This document shows, piece after piece, positions 46,898 to 58,114 of a DNA stretch of 64,000 bases. The notes under the pieces are model-generated. The model made no database searches. It was not told where the DNA came from and saw nothing but the letters and a program-made list of their open reading frames with translations. The number at the start of each line of letters is the position of its first letter. Positions within the stretch are counted from its first letter, which is position 1. The stretch is from Erigeron canadensis (Eukaryota; Streptophyta; Magnoliopsida; Asterales; Asteraceae), in the NCBI RefSeq assembly GCF_010389155.1, contig NC_057761.1, forward strand, positions 42,084,213 through 42,148,212, in the 5' to 3' direction. Made by a program: the position numbers and the translations under genes.

Positions 46898-47372
46898 TGT
46901 TGAAATATGTCAATCCTTGCTTATTATCATATCCTTAATTCTTATTTTCTATGTTGAGTACTGTGTAGGTACTTGGACTAAAGGAGCCAAACTTATCAAA
47001 GAAGGACTGTATATGTCAAGCTGGATATTCCTGAAGTAACCTTTGGACTATATTCATTCAAAAAAAGAAGATCAAGATCAGAGTGTCAACTTATCTAAAC
47101 TTGGAGGACTTATTATGTATTTTGAGTGATGAGATTGTTGTTCATATGTGGCCTTATATACACATCTCTGTCACTTAACTATTCATTTATTCGACACTCT
47201 CTTTTGTGACAGTACGATGTAGTATTCCATGATTGTTCGTTTGAATCATTCCTCTTTTATATTTTCCGTTAGAATATTGTACTAAAACCTTTTTGTAAAT
47301 AAGTTTCTTTATCAATTCAATCAATCATTCAGCTGCGTAATTATTAGCCTTATTTCTTTATAAAAGTTTTCA
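46898..47372 (+). repeat. 5' LTR of the copia element
   Basis: It begins TGTTGAAATATG and ends GTTTTCA. Bases 46962-47372 match 50029-50439. Its U3 faces the isopentenyl phosphate kinase start codon. Confidence 0.9.
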
Positions 47373-47385
47373 TGGTATCAGAGCC
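47373..47385 (+). other. Retrotransposon primer-binding site
   Basis: TGGTATCAGAGCC, the usual plant copia primer-binding site complementary to initiator methionine tRNA, directly adjoins the LTR. Confidence 0.9.
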
Positions 47386-47907
47386 AGGTTCCTTCAAATT
47401 TAATCAATTGATTTTCGTTATCTCAAACTCTTCTTAGGATTTGGGATCATCATTGATTGAAAATATTAAAACTTTCCCAATATTAAAGATTCTGCTCCTT
47501 TGTTTTTTAGGGTTTGGATTATTATTTCATATATAATCAGAATTATATTGATTCTCTGTGTTGGGCTCAATCTTCTTAGATTCTGAGCTTGACCATTGAA
47601 GAATCTTTTTTTCTTTGTCCCTGGATACATATTTCAGTCCCGATTTAAGTATTAAGGAATTATTGTTGGCGACCCCACTGTAAGTTATCTTCTCCTACCC
47701 ATATCAGTAGCAAATAACCCTTACTTGAAGTGCTTTAAGTCTTGGGAGTTTGGCCTATAGGTTGGGACCCCTACTTGGTTAAATTCAGTGTTGCCCTTTC
47801 TTTTTTTTTTTTCTGCATTCTTGTTTGAATCTGGTTGTTTGTCTTTTTTCTTGTAGTATTATTGTTTTTTTGCTTGCCTGCTAAGTGTTTATTTATTCTA
47901 ACTTGCT

Positions 47908-49995
47908 ATGGCTGATATTAATCCTATTGCTGATATAAATCAACAAAATAATGAAGACTTCAATGATAATTCCAGTGACCACTCTTTTTACCCAACACAA
48001 ATAAGTAAACTTGATTTTGGTGACCCCTTGTATCTTCATGCAAGTGACACCTCTGGAACACCCCTTATCAACTTTAAACTTAAAGGGACTGAGAATTACA
48101 AGGTTTGGGCTTGTGCTATGACTTTAGCTCTTGAAACAAAAAACAAAGTTGGTTTTATTGATGGTTCTGTTGTTAAAAATGAGGAAGATGAAATTTTGTC
48201 AAAACAGTGGGACAGGTGCAACTCTGTTGTCCTATCTTGGATCTTAAGTTCTCTTAATGAAGAAGTGTATATGAGTCAAATTTTTTCAAAACATGCTAAT
48301 CTGGTATGGGAAGAACTAAAAGAGACCTATGACAAAGTTGATGGCTCCATAATTTTTAACCTTCATCACAGTATTCACTCTCTAACTCAAAATGGAACAC
48401 CCTTGTCTGAATATTATCATAAACTGAACTCTCTTTGGAAACAATATGATGCCTTGGTACATCTGCCTACTTGTGTTTGTAATGCTACTAAGGAAATTAA
48501 AAGTCATACTCAGGTTATGAAACTCATGCAGTTTCTGATGGGATTGGATGATGAATACATTCCCATAAGGAGCACTTTGTTGACCAGAGAACCTTTACCC
48601 ACTGTAAAAGTTGCCTTTGCCATTATGTCTAGGGAAGAGTCTCACAGAGGAACCACTGTGAGAGACTCCAGGCAGAAACCACAGGCCTCTGCCTTTGTGT
48701 CAAAAAGTTTTGAAACCAAAAGACCCTTCTCTAGACCCACCTTCAACAAGGGTTCAAATTCTGAAATGAAATGCACTAAATGTAACAGAACTGGTCATAC
48801 TATTGACAAATGCTTTGAAATTCATGGTGTTCCTTCACATTACAACAACCCTAATTTTAAAAGAAACTCTGGTGTGCATCAAAACACTTCTAGATATACC
48901 ATTCCTCAAAACAGATTTTTTAATGAGCAAAACAGATTTTCTAGTGACACTTATGGCAATAGAAGGTTCTCTAATAACAGCATGGTTCCTGAAACTGTTC
49001 AACCTAATTTCAATTCTCCTTCTTCCTCTTCTCAAATTATCAATCCTTCTTCTATGCAATTTACCCCTGATCAGTTTTCTCAAATCCTGAGTCTCCTTAA
49101 TGAAAGGAATGGATCTCAAAAGACTCAAGCCAATATGGCAGGTACTATTCAAAACTCAAATCATTTTTTCAATCAAAATTTCAATAGGTTCTATTGTGCT
49201 ACTGTCCATATAAAACATGACAAGGAATCTCTGGGTTGGGTTGTAGATTATGGTGCAAATTCACACATGGTGTGCACTGAAAATGATTTAATTGATCCCA
49301 TTGACATTACCAGTCTCAACCTTACTGTTGGACACCCAAATGGAACCAATGCTAAGATCATAAAAATTGGGAATCTTAAAATTTCAGATGAAATTACTAT
49401 CTTTGATGCTCTGTTTGTACCTGAATATTGTGTAAACTTGTTATCTGTTCATAAATTAGCTAAAGATAGTAAGTTATTCATTGGATTTGATGAGGATAAG
49501 TGTTATATACAGGATTTGAGAACAAAGAAAGTCCTGGGGACTGGTAGTGAGAGTGGTTGCCTTTATCTATTTGATTCACATAGAAAAGGTAGGAGTTTTG
49601 TGCTTAGCAATAATACTTTAGGCAATACTTGTTCTACTAATATTTGGCATAATAGACTTGGTCATCCTGCTGATCAAGTCCTGAATGTTTTAAAGTTAAA
49701 ACTGGATAACTCTTCACCTTGTGAAGTCTGTCTTAAAGCCAAACATGTGAGGGAACCCTTTCCCTTAAGTGACCACACTAGCAAAGCTATTGGTGATCTT
49801 GTGCACATTGACCTTTGGGGACCATATAGGGTCACTAGTAGAGAAGGATACAAACTGTTTTTGACCATTGTTGATGACTTTTCCAGGGCAGTATGGGTCT
49901 ATATACTTAAAACTAAAGCTGAAACATTTGATAACCTTATGAATTTTTACAACTTGCTTCACACTCAATTTAATGTAAGGGTAAATAAGAATTAA
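47908..49995 (+). pseudogene. Copia gag-pol, truncated in integrase
   Basis: A 695-residue frame: Retrotran_gag/UBN2 portion (NYKVWACAMTLALETKNK, LVWEELKETYDKVDG), a CCHC zinc knuckle CTKCNRTGHTIDKC near residue 290, protease around GWVVDYGANSHMVC, the GAG-pre-integrase HHCC region (WHNRLGHP ... CEVCLKAKHV) and the beginning of the integrase core (VHIDLWGPYR, TIVDDFSRAVWVY). It stops soon after, so no catalytic third acid, reverse transcriptase or RNase H. The protease motif reads DYGA where DSGA is the rule, so protease is likely dead. The element cannot move by itself but retains LTRs and primer site. Confidence 0.9.
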
Positions 49996-50028
49996 GGATA
50001 TGATAATTTACAAACTGTTTTTGACCAT

Positions 50029-50439
50029 TGTGTAGGTACTTGGACTAAAGGAGCTAAACTTATCAAAGAAGGACTGTATATGTCAAGCTGGATATTCCTG
50101 AAGTAACCTTTGGACTATATTCATTCAAGAAAAGAAGATCAAGATCAGAGGGTCAACTTATCTAAACTTGGAGGACTTATTATGTATTTTGAGTGATGTG
50201 ATTGTTGTTCATCTGTGGCCTTATATACACATCTCTGTCACTTAACTATTCATTTATTCGACACTCTCTTTTGTGACAGTACGATGTAGTATTCCATGAT
50301 TGTTCGTTTGAATTATTCCTCTTTTATATTTTCCGTTAGAATATTGTACTAAAACCTTTTTGTAAATAAGTTTCTTTATCAATTCAATCAATCATTCAGC
50401 TGCGTAATTATTAGCATTATTTCTTTATAAAAGTGTTCA
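50029..50439 (+). repeat. 3' LTR of the copia element, 5' truncated
   Basis: Matches the 5' LTR from TGTGTAGGTACTTGG to the terminal CA. The junction upstream repeats TACAAACTGTTTTTGACC from 49849, pointing to template switching or a short-homology deletion. Confidence 0.9.
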
Positions 50440-50444
50440 AGTCC

Positions 50445-51133
50445 TCAGTCTAATGTTGGGTTATTTGGTACGCCTCTTGTTTTCAGTAGTACTCCCCCTT
50501 TTATCTTTTGGTCATTCTACTCACAAAATTCTACCAAAAACAAAAGTTATTTATTTAATTTGACCAAAATTATTATAGCATATAAAATGCTACATCTAAA
50601 CTTTGATATTGGTAATGATTACTGATAACATAATTTAAAGTGGTAAACATGGTTCATATCGTTTGAAAACTTTCATCCATGTTTATTTAGTTTTTTTTTT
50701 TTAAAAAAAGCGTGGATCAGTTGCTCGCAACAGGGGATCTAGTTTACATTGACTTAACCGGGTCGGACTTTACTTAACGTGCGTAAAAATGTTGTATATT
50801 TTCATATTAAAAGTTCACCCGTGAATTTATTGTAAGTGTACAACTAATTAATGCACTTTGACAAAAGTCCTTAGAGCTTTGTTTATAGATGAATAAATAA
50901 TTAAGATATAAGAAAAATCAACTATGTTTACTTATTAGATAAAATCTTTATTAGCAATCTTTATTAGATAAAAATGATAGGTAATTAGTCATTGGGAAAG
51001 AATAGAAACTAGAAATCAAAGCCTAATTAATTAAGCAAAACTACAACGTCTTAAAAAACTACTAGTCATGATGATATTAGAATTGGAACCAATAAAACCC
51101 AAAGATCCATGATTTTTAAGAATCCAATGAGGT
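50445..51133. other. Displaced kinase upstream region and TNL 3' flank
   Basis: The first part would have been the native promoter side of the isopentenyl phosphate kinase before the retrotransposon entered. The last part is downstream of the TNL stop. GATCTAGTTTACATTGACTTAACCGGG near 50738 hints at an old Helitron end. No gene. Confidence 0.45.
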
Positions 51134-54100
51134 TCAGCATGGGCACCACAAGAGGTTGATAGAGGTTTTCGAATCATGTTGAATCGTAAACGTTTTTCTA
51201 TCTTCTCGTTCCCCGTCCCAAAATTCTGAGCAATCCGATGTCGTGTCTTCTGTTGTTTCAACGTAATGACTACCTTTACCTGTCTTAGGAACGAGTTCGA
51301 CTTCAAACTTAGTACCGCCTAAGGAAAAGGAAATCACACTGAATGCTGGATTCCACCATGTGGTGTGCCTCAATGAAGTGAAGGAAATATATCCTATATA
51401 TGTTGGAGGATGTCGACTCACTGATGACTCGTTTTGATGATTACCCTCTTCCTTGTCTAGCTGCACCACTTCCTGCTCGATAATGATCGTAACGTTGGGT
51501 TCCTGATGCTCAATAACACAATGTATTAAGAACCCGGAAAAGTCATTGCACCAATTATCTGGAACCCACAATATACATTTACTTTCATCAACGACGCTCT
51601 CTTCATACAGCTTTAGAACTCGGTGTTCAAGAGCTAGACTCATAAAATGATGTTTGACCGCATTTCCCTGCCGTACATACACACACAATACAAAAAGGGA
51701 AAAGATTTATGGTCAAAATTGAAAGAAAAGACTCAAAAAGTCAAACTATGACATTTGAAATAAGACAGAGGAAGACTAGTTTAGGTTCATATAACAACCT
51801 GTAGCATGGAATCCAGGATTAATTTATCAACAGCAGGGTCTAGTTTATTCTTGCCAAAAAATGAGACTTTCCATAACCATTTGCAATTTGAAATATTTCC
51901 AAGAGTATCAAGTGAGTAACAATAATCAGCTCTAAGAACCGCGATGCTGGATGGGAGCTCTAACAGCTCCACGAGACGGTTGCAAAGTGAAACATCAAGC
52001 CATTTAAGCCGTGGAAGTTGCAAGAGGTCAAAACTTAGCCTTGTAAAGTCATTTAGTGATAGATCTAGTTCTTGCAGGTTGGATAAATCCCATACATTAG
52101 AGCTAATTATATCTTCATCTCCCAAATGGCAACTGCTAAGAACCAACTTTGTTAAGCTTTTGCTAATAAATTGTAACCCTTCATGGTTTATGCCACTGCG
52201 AAATAAAAAGCTTGTTACATATTGTGATAACGATGCAACTTCATTCCGACTCTTGGAAAGTTTGCCACACTTTGATAGCGAAAGAGTCTTAAGTTTCTTT
52301 ATCCCGGAAATGGATGGAATCGTCTTTAAATGATCACAACGTGTAATAAGTAAGAAAGCAAGTGCTTTTGAGCGTTCAATTGACGAATCAATCTCTTCTA
52401 AACACGGAGAATTATGAACAATAAATCTTTCAAGATTTGGAAGTCCACGAAAATCTGGTGTCATGATTAGGTTGGTTAATCCATGAAGTTTGATCATCTT
52501 CAAATTTGGTAGATTCTGTTGCATTTAAGTAAAGATACGTTAAACGATTAAAATCATTCTATAATCTAAGCTTATCTTTTGCTAGTTACATACCTTATTG
52601 CCATTCCAAAGTTGTTTTTGTTGGCCGCTACTCATGATTAGACAACAAAGCTTCCTTTGTGGAAAATTTGTGGGTAAGGAATTTGCTTGATGACCTTTCC
52701 AATCAATCCACCTAAGATTTTTCATCTTTGAAACAACATGATGATTACTGTCTGGCAATGTATCAGAGTCAGACATATCGGAAATAATTCTTATCGCTTC
52801 AATCTTGTCAAGTTCCTGCCACATATTAAAGAAGCAAGGTGGTGTACGTTAGATCATATCGACTCACACCTTCATTAGGTGGATGCATAAGCTAGTTCTT
52901 ATGCATCTCACGACTATTATTTTTATATTTGATTGTGAATATATATGTGTGCGTGTGTATACATAATGCCATGCTAGACTGCTAGGTTATAAACTAGTAC
53001 CGTTGTTAAATCCATAGAACATATGTTGTCAACTTCATCCACTTGCCAAACTCTACTATGCTCTTCAGGATTCTTACTGATTTTTTCTCCTCTAACAATG
53101 TAGTGTCCCATTTCTTGTATCAAATCATGCATATCAAACTTTCCATCTGATATGGTAATGAGAGCCTTTTGTATCAGCACTTTTACTCCTATAACCGGAT
53201 AAAAACCACAAGAATCAAGTGACTCCATTGCATCAGTTTTCTTTTCTCCCCTAAAAAAACATGCAATATCTAGAAACAACTCTCTCTCTACTGGTTTAAG
53301 CCCATCAAAACTTATTTTCAACTTTCCTAAAATATCGGTTTCAGGGATCTCTTTTAGCCGGGCTAAGGCACTTACCCACTCATTCGTGTCTTTGTCAGAA
53401 AGAAAAGAACTTAGAACTACGAGCGCTAAAGGGAGTCCACCAGCATAAGAAACCAATTTTTTTGAAAGTAACCCATAATCTTTTATAGGACGTCGGTGAT
53501 TCTGAGGTGCATGTTTGCGAAAGAGCTTAATTCCTTCATCATTATTCAACAATCTAATACTGTGAATTGCATTTACTTTGTGTACATTTAGTAAATGCTC
53601 ATCTCTGGTTGTGATTACTATTCTACTCCCTTCACCAAACCAACTATGCGATCCGGCTAAAGCCTTTAGGTGGTCAACGTGATCAACATCATCAAGGACA
53701 ATCAAGACTTTTCTATGACATAACCTATTCATTATCATCTGTCTTCCTTCCTCAACTCCATCTACTTTTATGTGCCTTTGTTTCAAAACGGCACATATAA
53801 CTTTTTCTTGAAGTCTCTCCAAACCATGCTTTGATTCCTCACGAATATTCTCTAAGAAGCAGCAACCAACAAACTTGTTGGAGATTTCTTTATAAACAGA
53901 ATTTGCAAGAGTAGTCTTACCACCACCCCCAACTCCCCATATTCCAACTATGCGAACACCTCCGGACTCAATTTCTAACTTTGATTTCAAATCTTGTAAA
54001 CGGGTCTCTATCCCGATGAGGTCTTCATTGCTATATGAGATTGACGTGGGAATCAATCTACTTGAAATTGCATCAACAATTTCTTGGATGCCTTTTGCTT

Positions 54101-55936
54101 CATGCCTGCACATCAATAGAAGAGTAGGTTTAGGTTTAGTTACAACAACAATGCTCAATCGATTCAGTTATGACCATGCTATGTAAAACAATTTTGGTAC
54201 TTAACAAGTAACCGTGAAAAAACACAATCCACATGTGAAGCTTTTGTATTCAAAGTATATATTCACATGTAAACATGTGTTAAATTTGGAAAATAGCATC
54301 TCAAAGTTGAGAACTAATGTAAACATGTATCATCCTTACATAGTATATACTAAGTGCTACACCATTGTCATAACATGCGCCTGCCATACTATAAGTAATG
54401 TCCCATCAATTCAAGATCAAAATTGGCCAAAAACTAAACAAGATAGATGGTGATTTGATTAAAGTAATGTTCCATTGATTCGTTCTTGAAGCACTAATTG
54501 AATTTCTGTTATATATATTTCTATCTGTTTTTCCCTCTAATTTACTAATAGGAATAGAGAAAAAGAGAAGTGGTATCCTTAAATTTCTATATTGATACAT
54601 GTTTACATATTAGTTCTCAACTTTGATCCCTCTATCATCCTTACATTTCATAATATAGAATATCTTAACATGTATCGACATTGGCATAACTATGATCCCT
54701 CTATCATCCTTATATTATGAAATGTAAGGATGATAGAGGGATCCTTCTATATGTCGATAATGACATATAGAATATCTTATGTATATGAGAATCATGTTAA
54801 ACATTTTGTCTCATGCAATATCCAAGTTAACTATCAGCAGACATTTTGTTACATGAACCAAAACACTGAAAAGAAAGGAAAAAGAGCCTTACATGCATAT
54901 TCTCATCTACATCAAATGATATTTTAATATCTTATGAATTACATGAAATACGTAGTACAAAACCATCTCTAGCACTTAAATTTTAGAACTAATATATGTT
55001 TCGAAAAAAGAAATGTCACTAAAAGTGGTACTGACTTTATGCATTTTCAAATTTTGCACAAGATAAAAGGGGTACAACTTTAAAAGCCAATCAGTCACTA
55101 CTAGAAACAGGATTATCCTTGACCCGCTTTTTATGACCCACGCTAATAGATAGACGGATAACGCCCAAATGTGGGTCATGAAAATTTATGACTGGTCCAT
55201 CCTTGACGCGCATTTGCGCGTCATCTGACCCCTTTATGACGCGCATTGCGCGTCAAGAGTAGCTGTTTTTCTAGTAGTGAGTGGTGTAAAGGGTGAGAAA
55301 GGTGAAACTGACGTGACAAGAAAAAATATAGGTGAAGCGGGTGAAGGATTAAGGATGGTCTAAGTGACTTGTATAGTACAATATTTGATGTATATACACT
55401 ATGATATTAGTAATTAAAAAGTGAAGAAGATAAAATTACCCATTGTGCTTTATTACCCATCCAGAAATATTACTTGCACCTACAAGTGCATTCCTCCATT
55501 CTTCAATTTTGCTGTTGTTTCGGGACATATGTTTGACTAATGCATCTCCATATTTCCCTGTTTGTTGTCGCACTTCTGATGGATCAACATGATAGAATAT
55601 TGGCATAACTATGATCCCTCTCTCATGCTTACATTTCATAATATATTCAAGCTCGTCCAAGCACCACGAAGAATCAGCATAGTTTTCTGAGAATACAATG
55701 ACAGAAATACTTGATTCGCTAATAGCTTCACACAGTGATGAACCAATGGTTTCGCCTGGTGGAATTGCTCTGTCGTCCTTGTAAGTATTTATATGTAGTT
55801 CTTCAAGAGCCGAGTAGAGATTATGCACAAAAGTGTCGCGAGTATCTTCCCCTCTAAAACTAAGAAAAACGTCATAGGTCCATGATTGAAAAGAGGAGTC
55901 GGAAGATGAGCTAGAAGATGATGATAAATCTGCCAT
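51134..55936 (-). CDS. TIR-NBS-LRR immune receptor, five exons, complete
   Basis: Exons: 55936-55440, 54105-53001, 52815-52594, 52515-51799 and 51667-51134. All phases fit, giving 1024 residues. TIR (about 18-165): YDVFLSFRGEDTRDTF, DDRAIPPGE, SSWCLDELEYI with the NADase glutamate. NBS (about 167-500): P-loop GVGGGGKTT (about 223), VLIVLDDVDHVDHL, GSRIVITTRDEHLL, GGLPLALVVLSS and MHDLIQEMG. Leucine-rich repeats lie in exons 3-4 (PNLERFIVH, LSNLQELDLSLNDFTRLS). Exon 5 carries a post-LRR jelly-roll-like domain (CILWVPDNWCNDFSGFLIHC). Such receptors detect pathogen effectors, and the TIR makes nucleotide signals for EDS1. The LRR tract is short for the class. Intron 1 (1.33 kb) holds a CACTA MITE and TIR-derived inverted repeats. 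Confidence 0.93.
54299..54625. repeat. Inverted repeat in TNL intron 1, outer arms
   Basis: CTCAAAGTTGAGAACTAATG then TAAACATGTAT at 54300-54331 recurs as reverse complement at 54594-54624 with one 2-base indel. A similar word (CTCAAAGTTGAGAACCAATG) is also at about 56640 between the two TIR exons. Confidence 0.75.
54625..54743. repeat. TIR-derived inverted repeat in TNL intron 1
   Basis: 54625-54657 and 54711-54743 are perfect 33-bp inverted copies. Between them 54680-54712 is another copy in the first orientation, so the right arm can pair with either. Each copy matches the TIR exon: against 55613-55645 the left arm differs at two of 33 positions, and against 57495-57521 at one of 27. The coding equivalent is the stretch KCK(H/D)(E/D)RGIIVMP in the TIR domain. 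Confidence 0.85.
55096..55279. mobile_element. CACTA-type MITE in TNL intron 1
   Basis: Ends CACTACTAGAAACAGG and CTGTTTTTCTAGTAGTG are inverted CACTA termini, flanked by AGT on both sides (55093-55095 and 55280-55282), the 3-bp duplication expected of CACTA elements. The interior has GACGCGCATTTGCGCGTC and GACGCGCATTGCGCGTC, CpG-rich palindromes. Confidence 0.85.
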
Positions 55937-57316
55937 AATGTGGTGTTTGTGGAATGAAAGCTAGAGTCAGACTCAGACTTTTGTACAAGGCCAAATGCAT
56001 TGGGAAGTTCATCCACTTTTAAGAAGAAAAAAAAAAGAGTCAAACAACCCTTTGGTGGACAGAAAGAAAACGTCAAACAGCCCAACATGGAAAGTCAGCA
56101 AGACTTTGAAAGTCAAAGTATCGGATCAGTTCTTTGTATTCATCGACATGAAACTTGGAAGTTTCCGTTCCATCACAGGGTCTACCGACTCTAACCGCAG
56201 CTCTTTAGTCACTGTCTTGAACCACTCAAATATATATCTTTGATTTTCTATGTGACTTGAACCCAAAACGTACCTATATATTGGTTGATGGGTAAATTAC
56301 CTATAACGCTAAGCCAAGGCCCTATGGTTTATCAGTAGCTCAAATTTCATACACTCCAAAATTTTGCTTGATCAACTTTGTATTTTGTCGCAAGGGGAAT
56401 ATTGTGTTCAGAAATCAGAATAAATATAACAGTAGTAGAATGTTCATAAAAAGAAAAAAACAAAACAAAATTAATTAAAGAAACAAAGCTTGTAGAAATT
56501 AACGTTTAAATTTGTCGAGTTAACTTGCAAATGTCCATCTTGCATAATCATATGTATACATAATACACACTGCTTTAAGGTTTATATATGCATTACCAAC
56601 GAATTGGATACTAGAATATTATTGACTTGTAAAATGTATCTCAAAGTTGAGAACCAATGACATAAACATATGGATTTTTCTTATGACGGGCTAACGATAA
56701 ACTGCATAATAATTTTGTAACTTTCATATCAATGATTAGATGAACCTCGTTAGATAGCCTCGCAAAATGGATTCTAAATTTAAACCACTTGATGAGAAAC
56801 CTTTAGCTATCCCAAAATATGTCTATAGTATGACTCGAACATGAAACTGTATGAGAAAACAGGTGTCCTTGTTGCTAGACCAAATTGATTTAAATCAAAT
56901 CAATGGTTTTAAGTATAGCTTATATATTAAAATTTAAGAGATGTTTCTTGACCTTTGCATTAGACTTTTGATTTTAATTCAAGAGCAAGGTTCACAATTT
57001 TATTAGTAAATTTAATTTCAAACTTTAATAATCTCAATCGCTAAAAATCAACATTTGCTTAATTTGTAGTATGATTGATAGGATTGTTATATGACCACCG
57101 CTTTGTTTTATGGCGGCACAATTGTTAGACAATTTATTTTTGGGTATCATTCTTAATTGGGTATACTTTTCTAAATTTTTCTTTGCGGCCGGTACAAATG
57201 GTTTTGTACACTTGCTACTTGATGCTTTAATGAAACTAGCTAACGGTGTAAGTGACTTGTATAATGTATAATGTATGATATATGATATTAATAGTAAAAA
57301 GTGAAGATATAATTAC
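55937..57316. other. Spacer between the two TIR exons
   Basis: The 55937-56260 part is the promoter side of the TNL, with AAGTCAAACA words in both orientations (CTTTGAAAGTCAAAG). No NBS or LRR coding sequence occurs between the two TIR exons. The word shared with TNL intron 1 near 56640 suggests the spacer descends from a related intron. Confidence 0.6.
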
Positions 57317-57795
57317 CCATTGGCAATGTGCTTTATTTCCCATCCAGAAATATCACATGCACCTTCAAGTGCTTTTCTCCAATCTTCAACTTTCTTGTTG
57401 TTTTCGGACATATGTTTGACAAATGCTTCTCCAAATTTCCCTTTCTGATTTGCCACTTCTGATGGATCGACATGATAGAATATTGGCATAACAATGATCC
57501 CTCTATCATCCTTGCATTTCATTATATATTCAAGCTCGTCCAAGCACCACGGAGAATCAGCATAGTGTTCCGAGAATACAATGACAGAAATATTCGATTC
57601 TCTAATAGCTTTCAAGAGGGCTGGAACGATGGATTCTCCCCGAGGAAGTGTTTCATCGTCCTTGTAAGTGCGGAATCCTTGTTGCACAAGAGCCGTATAG
57701 AGATGATCTACAAACGTCTTGCGAGTGTCTTCTCCTCTAAAACTAAGAAACACATCGTGATTCCATGTTTGAGAAGAGGACCTTAATGAAGCCAT
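57313..57795 (-). CDS. Separate TIR exon (TIR-only protein or alternative first exon)
   Basis: ATG at 57795 starts NHDVFLSFRGEDTRKTF; the domain is complete with DDETLPRGES, the catalytic SPWCLDELEYIMKCKDD and FYHVDPSEVANQKGKFGEAF, ending WEIKHIANG. Read through, it stops at 57313 as a 160-residue TIR-only protein. A GT donor at 57316 (AATGG then GTAATT) has exactly the phase and local sequence of the TNL exon 1 donor at 55439. Splicing to the NBS exon at 54105 would therefore keep frame and make a second TNL isoform. Otherwise it is the relic of a tandem duplicate whose NBS and LRR were lost. Coding sequence shows no break, so selection may maintain it. Confidence 0.8.
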   Translation of the reverse strand: MASLRSSSQTWNHDVFLSFRGEDTRKTFVDHLYTALVQQGFRTYKDDETLPRGESIVPALLKAIRESNISVIVFSEHYADSPWCLDELEYIMKCKDDRGIIVMPIFYHVDPSEVANQKGKFGEAFVKHMSENNKKVEDWRKALEGACDISGWEIKHIANG

Positions 57796-58114
57796 TGATT
57801 TTTTTAGGCGTGCTCAAAAGGAGAAATGTGGTTTTGATTGTACCTCGGCCGATTAGTAGATGAAATGATGTTAATATAGAGAAAGTTGAAATGAAATGTT
57901 ACCTACCACTCATGTCATTGTCTCTTGAAATTTCCTTACTATGCCCCATATGAGTAAAGGCAGAGAAATAACGCTTCCGTACGTACCGGGTGAAATTTAT
58001 ACGTTGTTGGCAATCTATACACTAGAAAAATTATTTGTTTGTTGGCAATTTATACATTATAAATAATTATTTTAATGTACGATTTTTAAGCAAACTTGTA
58101 CACGCCGATTCAAC
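57796..58114. other. Upstream region of the TIR exon
   Basis: Presumed promoter. No strong TATA box; nothing else recognised. Confidence 0.35.

Larger units (their letters stand above)
46898..50439 (+). mobile_element. Truncated Ty1/copia LTR retrotransposon
   Basis: A 475-bp 5' LTR (46898-47372, TG...CA) is followed at once by TGGTATCAGAGCC, the primer-binding site for initiator methionine tRNA. One open frame (47908-49995) gives gag, protease and the start of integrase. Reverse transcriptase and RNase H are missing. The 3' LTR (50029-50439) lacks about 64 bp of its beginning. Counted by eye, the 411 shared LTR bases differ at eight positions, suggesting a moderately recent insertion. The duplicated AGTCC on both sides shows insertion as one unit. 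Deletion of the middle therefore happened before or after integration without disturbing the ends. Confidence 0.92.
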
